From: CAYNUJ01 sp964573255
GTDB taxonomy: Bacteria > Bacteroidota > Ignavibacteria > Ignavibacteriales > Melioribacteraceae
Direction: 5' to 3'
Assembly (NCBI GenBank): GCA_964573255.1
Contig: CAZNJB010000076.1
Coordinates: 1-7,694, forward strand
Length of the DNA stretch: 7,694 nucleotides
The notes beneath the pieces are model-generated. The model saw nothing but the letters and a program-made list of their open reading frames with translations. It searched no databases and was not told the origin of the DNA. This document shows positions 1 to 4,450 of this stretch, in pieces. The translations under genes and the position numbers were made by a program. How positions within the stretch are numbered: the first letter of the stretch is position 1; every line of letters begins with the position of its first letter.

Positions 1-1203
1 GAATATAGTAACAACATCTTGATCAAACAATTCATAATCTGATGTTTTTTCCAATAATTTTGATAAATCGACGTCGATAACTTTTCTGTCCAATTTATAA
101 TTTTTTCTTTCTTCGAATGGAACTATTCTTAATATACTTGCCCTTCCGGTATAAGCAGTAGATTTAAGATCTCCGGCGTAAGTGATTAAAGTCTTCAAAT
201 TCTCATTTTGTTTTAATTCATAAATTGCCGGACGATGAATTTCTCCTTTAATTGTCACTGTTTTTCCTCTCGGTGGGACAAAAACAATATCGTTATTTTG
301 GAGTCTTACATCACCAATAAGATTACCTTTTAATAAATAATCGTAGAGATCGACTTTTGAAATCACTTTATTATTTCTAATTATTCGAATTTCTCTCAGG
401 CTACCGGAAGTTAACGGACCTCCCACGCTATAAAGTGCATTAAAAACTGTAGCATAACTACTAATGCTATAACCGCCGGGTTGAGCAATTTCACCAAGCA
501 CAAAAATTCTGATTGGTCTTAGTTTTGCTAAAGTAATATCAAGAAATACTGTGGGAGGATTCGCATTCAAACCTTCGTAAAACTTAGAAAGATACTTACT
601 TAATTTTTTTTCTAAATCTTTATAAGCAATTCCTGAAACAAAAACTTGACCAGCAGTAGGAATAAATATATTGCCCTGAATATCTACCGTTAATTGATAC
701 TGGAATTCAACCGCTCCCCATAAATAAAGTTGCAATACATCTCCGGGTCCAATTATATAACCGGGGTCAATGGGGCCGACTTCCGTCGGTTTAAACGATT
801 CGGGTATATTCTTAAATAAATCATATCCAAAGTATTTTATTTTTTTCTCTTTTACTGTGGCAGTGGGTTTTACGTCTTTTTTAACACTAATTGATTCTGT
901 CGATTTGGGCAATTGGGGAATAAAGGGTTTTAACTTTACTGTATCCTGAGGACTCTTTTGCTGGACATCCCCCCCTTGAATATATGATGCAATAAATTGA
1001 TCATAACTAATCCCATATTGTTTTGCCATTTCCCTGGCATCGTCTTCTGTCATATTTCTCTCTTTCAAAGCTGCTTTTATTTCCTCTGCATTTGTAATGC
1101 CTTGAGATTTCAATTGACTCTTTATTTCTTCAGTTGATTGAGGAAATATCATTGAAGAATAGAATAAAATTAAAAGGACGGATAAAAATATTTTTTTTAA
1201 CAT
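1..1203 (-). CDS. Wza-like polysaccharide export protein with SLBB domains (partial, C-terminus beyond the left edge)
   Basis: This gene encodes an outer-membrane/periplasmic channel component for export of capsule or exopolysaccharide. My translation gives 401 residues without a stop. Residues 1-22 form a Sec signal peptide (MLKKIFLSVLLILFYSSMIF, then PQS). There is no lipobox cysteine, so unlike E. coli Wza it is not a lipoprotein. Residues 24-75 are a charged helical segment, and 78-122 a Lys/Pro/Thr-rich linker. The polysaccharide export domain spans about 147-225 and opens with the family signature GYIIGPGDVLQLYLWG (148-163). A first SLBB domain follows at about 232-310 (VLGEIAQPGGY, then FNALYSVGGP) and a second at about 315-400 (IKGEIHRPAIYEL, then LITYAGDL). 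More SLBB repeats probably follow off the edge. I chose the ATG at 1203 because it gives a perfect signal peptide, although no Shine-Dalgarno is visible. Family call is firm; the exported polymer is unknown. Confidence 0.93.
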   Translation of the reverse strand, partial: MLKKIFLSVLLILFYSSMIFPQSTEEIKSQLKSQGITNAEEIKAALKERNMTEDDAREMAKQYGISYDQFIASYIQGGDVQQKSPQDTVKLKPFIPQLPKSTESISVKKDVKPTATVKEKKIKYFGYDLFKNIPESFKPTEVGPIDPGYIIGPGDVLQLYLWGAVEFQYQLTVDIQGNIFIPTAGQVFVSGIAYKDLEKKLSKYLSKFYEGLNANPPTVFLDITLAKLRPIRIFVLGEIAQPGGYSISSYATVFNALYSVGGPLTSGSLREIRIIRNNKVISKVDLYDYLLKGNLIGDVRLQNNDIVFVPPRGKTVTIKGEIHRPAIYELKQNENLKTLITYAGDLKSTAYTGRASILRIVPFEERKNYKLDRKVIDVDLSKLLEKTSDYELFDQDVVTIF

Positions 1204-1252
1204 AGCTTTTATCTTTTGTTTTTAAATGTTTTATTGTTTTTGATTAATAACA

Positions 1253-1260
1253 CAAACCTA
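1253..1260 (-). promoter_or_regulatory. Possible TAnnTTTG promoter box for the export gene
   Basis: On the minus strand this reads TAGGTTTG, matching the TAnnTTTG -7 element known from Bacteroidota. It lies about 50 bases before the ATG at 1203. No clear TTG -33 partner is present at the usual distance, so this could be chance in AT-rich DNA. The rest of 1204-1340 shows no gene, hairpin or other signal. Confidence 0.25.
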
Positions 1261-1346
1261 CTTTAGATATGAAGGATAAATTGATAATTGAGAGTTTTAA
1301 AGTACTGTTTTACCATCTTCAAACCGTACATAAATATTTTGAATGA

Positions 1347-1370
1347 TTGATTGGTTGATTGGTTGATTGA
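1347..1370 (+). repeat. Octamer tandem array, 3 units (TTGATTGG)
   Basis: Three contiguous 8-base units TTGATTGG, TTGATTGG, TTGATTGA, preceded by GAATGA. The array lies just 3' of the four-helix-bundle stop codon at 1383. Its reverse complement is open in all three frames because 8 is coprime with 3 and no stop arises, whereas the plus strand meets TGA every 24 bases in each frame. It forms the left arm of the inverted repeat with 1896-1911. Confidence 0.9.
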
Positions 1371-1382
1371 GTCTATCTTTTT

Positions 1383-1850
1383 TCAATCTACGTTGTAATT
1401 TTCAATCATTTCTTTTATAATATAATCGTTTCTCCAATCATCTGAGTTTTTTAAAATTTTTATTTGTGCCTTATTAAAGTTTATCAGTTTATTTTCTAAC
1501 GCATAATGTAAAGAATCATAAGCATTGAACCATTCTTCATCAATTAGACCAGAATAAAATAGATTGTAAATTTGTGAATAATTTTCCGATAAAGATCCTA
1601 ATGCAATATTATTAAACCGAATATTTTCTTTGATTGATCGTCGAGAATAACCCTCGGCTATATTAGACGAAACAGATAAAGCTGAATCCTCGATTTGGGC
1701 TTTCGATTTGTGAGAAATAGAATTAATAGAATCAATCTTGTGTTTAACTAATTTGAATAATTGAACTGCTTCCTGCCAAATATCGAGTTTTCGAAATCCC
1801 CTATTGATATTTTTATTCCTATCAATATATTTCACCTTAAACCCAATCAA
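1383..1850 (-). CDS. Four-helix-bundle protein (S23 / 23S rRNA intervening-sequence protein family)
   Basis: A 155-residue protein of the four-helix-bundle family known from ORFs within 23S rRNA intervening sequences and related to the Avd accessory proteins of diversity-generating retroelements. Its biochemical role is not established. Family hallmarks are FRKLDIWQEA (19-28), SNIAEGYSRRS (62-72) and IALGSLSENYSQI (82-94). The domain is intact, but the N-terminal leader before FRKL is about 18 residues, longer than usual. A TGA lies directly upstream in frame, so the start must be the TTG at 1850 or the GTG at 1835. TTG has a weak GAAAG five bases upstream. GTG would give a more typical 13-residue leader. 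There is no ATG choice before FRKL. The gene stands alone between two sugar-polymer genes and is enclosed by inverted octamer arrays, so its presence probably reflects insertion rather than pathway membership. Confidence 0.88.
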   Translation of the reverse strand: MIGFKVKYIDRNKNINRGFRKLDIWQEAVQLFKLVKHKIDSINSISHKSKAQIEDSALSVSSNIAEGYSRRSIKENIRFNNIALGSLSENYSQIYNLFYSGLIDEEWFNAYDSLHYALENKLINFNKAQIKILKNSDDWRNDYIIKEMIENYNVD

Positions 1851-1855
1851 TCAAT
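1842..1855 (-). repeat. GATT tetramer tract containing the start codon
   Basis: On the minus strand the tract reads GATTGATTGATTGG, a degenerate relative of the octamer arrays with a 4-base period. It supplies both the in-frame TGA stop and the adjoining TTG start of the four-helix-bundle ORF, so changes in repeat number would shift or remove the start. Confidence 0.7.
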
Positions 1856-1867
1856 CTTTCGCGCAGC

Positions 1868-1894
1868 TCGCAGAGTCTTATGGACGTTCTGCGA
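1868..1894 (-). other. Hairpin between the upstream array and the four-helix-bundle gene
   Basis: Arms TCGCAGA (1868-1874) and TCTGCGA (1888-1894) are perfect complements. Directly inside, GTC (1875-1877) pairs with GAC (1883-1885), leaving a 5-base loop and a 2-base bulge (1886-1887). The element is GC-rich in an AT-rich setting and ends about 17 bases before the TTG start. In the transcript it would form a stem in the 5' leader, so it could control translation or be a recognition element for mobility. No run of T follows on either strand, so it does not look like a terminator. Confidence 0.6.
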
Positions 1895-1895
1895 A

Positions 1896-1911
1896 CAATC
1901 AACCAATCAAA
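1896..1911 (-). repeat. Octamer array, 2 units, inverted relative to 1347-1370
   Basis: On the minus strand the two units are TTTGATTG and GTTGATTG. Positions 1896-1910 are the exact reverse complement of 15 bases of the left array. In RNA the two arms could pair and hold the whole four-helix-bundle ORF in a loop of roughly 530 bases. Confidence 0.85.
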
Positions 1912-2140
1912 AGAACTATCCCTTCATCTATTTAAAGCTTCGCCACGTGAGTCACATGGCTCATTAAAAAGAAAAAATATTTGGAATCATCGTATCGAAA
2001 TCAGCTAAACAGCCCGCCCTAAAACCTAACGCATCGTATCAAACATATTTAAATTTAAACGGCTAATTTATGCTAACACAGTCTATTTGTAAAGATCCAT
2101 TTTACGCAAAAAATAGAATTTTAAAAAGCTATGACTTAAA
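1912..2140. other. Non-coding gap between the aminotransferase and the octamer-bounded cassette
   Basis: No credible gene is visible. The stretch holds the hairpin at 1942-1960, a 9-base direct repeat CATCGTATC (1988-1996 and 2032-2040), and a palindromic TTTAAATTTAAA near 2048-2059. A TATGTTTG on the minus strand (2047-2040) resembles the Bacteroidota -7 box but lacks a TTG partner. No GC-rich stem followed by T-rich sequence marks the end of the aminotransferase transcript. Confidence 0.5.
1942..1960. other. Second short hairpin (GCCACGTG/CACATGGC)
   Basis: Arms GCCACGTG (1942-1949) and CACATGGC (1953-1960) are complementary apart from one C/A mismatch, with a 3-base loop AGT. It lies 31 bases outside the right octamer array. 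Neither flank is T-rich enough for a standard intrinsic terminator, so its role is open: a protein binding site, a remnant of an inserted element, or a weak transcript end for the aminotransferase gene. Confidence 0.5.
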
Positions 2141-3385
2141 TCACAATTTGCTTTTTTTCATAAAATCCGCAATAGTATCAACCACATATTCAATTTGTTC
2201 TTTAGTTAATTCCGGATAAATCGGTAAAGCCAGAGAATGATCAGCGGCAAAATCTGCATGGGGATAGTCATTTATTTTCATTTGACCTTTCACTCCGCTT
2301 GAGTCGTCACTTGTCATTAAATCAGCAAAACATTCTTGCTTATGGAACGGAACGGGATAATAAATTTCCGTGCTTATTTCTTTCTCTGCAAGAAATTTCT
2401 TCAATTCGTCACGTTTATCTACTCTAATTACATACTGATTGTAAATGTGATAATTGGTAAGCTGAATTGAAGAATGATTGGATGATTGGGTGATTGGATG
2501 AATGTTTTTATAAACCGCTTTCGGGAGCAGAATCCTATTGTTATCATCAATTTCCGTTACACCTTCTTCTTTTGCTAAACCTGCATCAATAAACAATCGC
2601 GAATAAAGTTCTGCATTTTTTCTTCGTCCTTCACTCCAGCCGTTTAAAGCCGGTAATTTTACTTTAATAACAGCAGCTTGTAGTGCATCCAATCTAAAAT
2701 TACCGCCTATGACTTTATGATAATATTTCGGATCGCCGCCATGAACACGCATAATTTTTAATCTGTACGCAAGATCATCATCATTAGTTACAACAAGTCC
2801 TCCGTCACCAAAGCATCCGAGATTCTTACTCGGAAAGAATGAATAGCAGCCAATATCCCCTATTGTTCCAACACATCTACCGTCTTTATATTGCGCTGAA
2901 ATTGCCTGTGCGCCGTCTTCAATGACTATCAAATTGTGCTTTTTAGCAATCTCCATAATAGGATCCATATCGGCGCTTTGCCCGTATAAATGGACAGGAA
3001 TAATCGCTTTTGTTTTTTCTGTAATCTTAGCTTCTATTTCATTCGGAGCAATATTAAAAGTAACAGGATCAATGTCTGCGAATACAGGGACCGCATTTAA
3101 GCGTGATACAACTCCCGCAGTAGCGAAGAATGAATAAGTAGGAACGATTACTTCATCTCCGGCTTTAATTCCTGCAGCCATTAAGGCAAGCAGAAGAGCA
3201 TCGGTACCAGAACTAACGCCAAATGCATGTTTTACATTCAAGAATTCACAAAACATCTCTTCCATTTCTTGAACACCAGGACCTAAAATAAATCTCTGGG
3301 ATTCAATAACATCTAAAACTGCCTTATCAATTTGTTCTTTTAACTGTAAATATTGAGGTTTTAAATCCAGCAAAGGGACTTTCAT
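2141..3385 (-). CDS. DegT/DnrJ/EryC1/StrS family sugar aminotransferase, with in-frame repeat insertion
   Basis: A cytoplasmic PLP-dependent fold-type I enzyme expected to transfer an amino group, usually from glutamate, to a keto-sugar nucleotide for surface polysaccharide or antigen synthesis. Family landmarks are LDLKPQYLQLKEQID (6-20), the cofactor loop SSGTDALLLAL (58-68), PVHLYGQSADMDPI (130-143), the PLP-contacting EDGAQAISA (156-164), and the Schiff-base lysine K187 in SFFPSKNLGCFGDGG. GGNFRLDALQAAV (227-239) and the C-terminal LALPIYPELTKEQI (385-398) complete it. All catalytic positions are present. At 414 residues it is longer than the usual 360-400. Two loops look inserted: residues about 293-309, containing the octamer-encoded HPITQSSNH, and about 357-373. 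The reading frame survives both. The ATG at 3385 has AGGAG five bases upstream. The start is 34 bases after the preceding gene, suggesting cotranscription. The sugar substrate cannot be told. Confidence 0.92.
   Translation of the reverse strand: MKVPLLDLKPQYLQLKEQIDKAVLDVIESQRFILGPGVQEMEEMFCEFLNVKHAFGVSSGTDALLLALMAAGIKAGDEVIVPTYSFFATAGVVSRLNAVPVFADIDPVTFNIAPNEIEAKITEKTKAIIPVHLYGQSADMDPIMEIAKKHNLIVIEDGAQAISAQYKDGRCVGTIGDIGCYSFFPSKNLGCFGDGGLVVTNDDDLAYRLKIMRVHGGDPKYYHKVIGGNFRLDALQAAVIKVKLPALNGWSEGRRKNAELYSRLFIDAGLAKEEGVTEIDDNNRILLPKAVYKNIHPITQSSNHSSIQLTNYHIYNQYVIRVDKRDELKKFLAEKEISTEIYYPVPFHKQECFADLMTSDDSSGVKGQMKINDYPHADFAADHSLALPIYPELTKEQIEYVVDTIADFMKKSKL
2270..2317 (-). other. Low-conservation insert-like segment in the aminotransferase
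   Basis: Residues 357-372 (MTSDDSSGVKGQMKIN) lie where family members usually have a shorter link between the CF-A-L motif and the final helix before LALPIYPEL. The DNA contains two related 7-base units, TGACAAG and TGACGAC, on the coding strand, and a small ACTC/GAGT inverted repeat (2292-2295 and 2301-2304). It may be a second short repeat-derived insertion or ordinary loop drift. Confidence 0.35.
2476..2499 (+). repeat. Octamer array inside the aminotransferase gene, 3 units (GATTGGRT)
   Basis: Units GATTGGAT, GATTGGGT, GATTGGAT lie in tandem, flanked by AGAAT and GAATG. They are a rotation of the unit at 1347-1370 with one variable base, giving a shared consensus GATTGGNT in the same orientation. 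The gene is read from the other strand, where the octamer is open in every frame, and it encodes residues about 296-304 (HPITQSSNH). Family members normally go directly from the LPKAVYKN-like segment to the Y-H-YNQYVIRV strand. Confidence 0.88.
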
Positions 3386-3390
3386 AAAAA

Positions 3391-3395
3391 CTCCT
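3391..3395 (-). promoter_or_regulatory. Ribosome binding site of the aminotransferase gene
   Basis: AGGAG on the minus strand, followed by five bases and then the ATG at 3385. It fixes the start used for this gene. Confidence 0.8.
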
Positions 3396-3419
3396 AAATT
3401 CAGAAAAAAAATAGATTAC

Positions 3420-4373
3420 TTATATCTCGTCTAATTTCAACAGTACTTCACCACGATCTTTTATCGGAGATATCCCCTCTTTTTTATCAGCCGACTTAAA
3501 TAAAGAAAACAAATCAGGAACTTGACCGATTTCATCTATTTCCTTTTGAGATTCTTTTTTTCGTTGATTAATAAAAGCTGAAAAGGAGGACCCTCCATCT
3601 CCTGCGCTTTCATCAACTGTTTTTCGCGAAGAAGCCAAATATTTAAATTCACCTGTAGTGGATTTAATTCCAAGCGCTTTTTTCAATCCTTCAATATTCT
3701 TTTTACGGACATCCGAAGCAACTGCTTTATCGTCTGTCCACACCTTTGATAGATCGTGACGGTTGTAAGAAGGATCTTCCGATATTTTATTAATGAGAGT
3801 TCTGTTTTTATCTTCTTTTAAGAACCCTCCGGAAGGCTCGGAAGCGGATAATGCTTCATCGTCTTCATCAATAAAAGAATCATCGAAAGCAAATATTGCA
3901 TCGGCAAAGATTTTATCATTTTGATGTTGGGCTTCCTGGGCGGTTAAATCGAAACTAAAGACTTCAGCGTAATTAGCTTCCAGTTCGGCTTTCCCTTGGT
4001 AAGAAAGCCCGAATTGCTGCACTTTGAAACGAAACTTTTCCGGATCCAAATTGAACCGTAAATGCCGTAAATCTTTTATCGCGAATATAGGATCGAAGTA
4101 GATTAGCTCCATATTCCCTTCGACTCTGATAAAATAACCATATTTTGTTGAATAACTATCAAGATCCGGTACATTTGTTAATAATCTATATACAATTAAG
4201 TTTTTCGGTATCGGGGCTTTTACAAATTCGCATACTTCAAAGTAACTAATACTTTTAGCTCTCTTTATGCGTTCTTTTTTAAATATGATTTTAAAATTAT
4301 TATTATAATCAAACAAATTTTTCGAATAAATTAAAACATCGTTTTTCCGTACGTCCAGTGTTTCTAAAAACAT
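3420..4373 (-). CDS. Uncharacterised 317-residue charged protein
   Basis: I do not recognise this family. There is no signal peptide, membrane segment or catalytic motif, so a soluble cytoplasmic protein is likely. Residues 1-145 look folded, with alternating hydrophobic and aromatic strands (KNLIVYRLLTNV, YGYFIRVEGNMELIYFDPIFAI, FRFKVQQFGLSYQGKAE). Residues about 150-317 look largely disordered, with an acidic run DDSFIDEDDEAL (164-175), a GG-containing linker (SEPSGGFLKED), a Ser/Gly patch near DESAGDGGSSFSAF, and a late amphipathic VPDLFSLFKS that could be a partner-binding helix. It lies 77 bases after glgP and 34 before the aminotransferase gene on the same strand, so it is probably cotranscribed with at least the latter. 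The ATG at 4373 has only a weak purine run (AAGAGA) about 11 bases upstream. A scaffold or regulatory role is possible but unsupported. Confidence 0.75.
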   Translation of the reverse strand: MFLETLDVRKNDVLIYSKNLFDYNNNFKIIFKKERIKRAKSISYFEVCEFVKAPIPKNLIVYRLLTNVPDLDSYSTKYGYFIRVEGNMELIYFDPIFAIKDLRHLRFNLDPEKFRFKVQQFGLSYQGKAELEANYAEVFSFDLTAQEAQHQNDKIFADAIFAFDDSFIDEDDEALSASEPSGGFLKEDKNRTLINKISEDPSYNRHDLSKVWTDDKAVASDVRKKNIEGLKKALGIKSTTGEFKYLASSRKTVDESAGDGGSSFSAFINQRKKESQKEIDEIGQVPDLFSLFKSADKKEGISPIKDRGEVLLKLDEI

Positions 4374-4450
4374 CGAATCAAATTCTCTTTTAAATGAAAT
4401 GTAAAATTACACGACAATAGTTTAATTATCAAGTAATAATCTTTAATTAA

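Larger units (their letters stand above)
1341..1913 (-). mobile_element. Putative four-helix-bundle cassette bounded by inverted octamer arrays
   Basis: This is a compact unit of about 570 bases. In the gene's sense direction (minus) the order is: an octamer array (TTTGATTG GTTGATTG), a GC-rich hairpin, a GATTGATTGATTGGG tract containing the TTG start, the four-helix-bundle ORF, then a second array in the opposite orientation. The outer arrays share a 15-bp perfect inverted repeat, TTGATTGGTTGATTG (1347-1361 or 1355-1369) against its complement at 1896-1910. The unit sits between two genes of the same strand and breaks neither. What is seen is the symmetry. That the unit is mobile is inferred from the known 23S rRNA intervening sequences, which carry related ORFs between inverted repeats. 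No transposase, recombinase or target-site duplication is visible. Confidence 0.4.

Noticed and set aside
1347..1911. A CRISPR array or clustered repeat locus
   Set aside because: The units are 8 bases in direct tandem with no spacers, and no cas gene is present.
1868..1960. Intrinsic terminators at the two hairpins
   Set aside because: Neither stem is followed by a T run on the strand that would need one, and both lie well away from gene ends.
1761..1967. A plus-strand reading frame of 68 codons across the start of the four-helix-bundle gene and the repeats
   Set aside because: It overlaps the clear minus-strand four-helix-bundle gene and the repeat arrays, has no ribosome binding site, and its peptide resembles no family I know.
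1988..2040. The CATCGTATC direct repeat as a target-site duplication
   Set aside because: The two copies lie 44 bases apart and do not flank the cassette or any recognisable element.
2922..3137. A plus-strand reading frame of 71 codons inside the aminotransferase gene
   Set aside because: It is antisense to conserved catalytic-domain sequence of the DegT-family gene, so it is a shadow of that gene.
3580..3850. GC-rich palindromic patches in the uncharacterised gene (GGAGGACCCTCC near 3588 and CCCTCCGGAAGG near 3826) as inserted repeats
   Set aside because: They share only a short GGAGGGT core and encode Gly/Ser linker residues in frame, which codon use for GG-containing linkers explains well enough.
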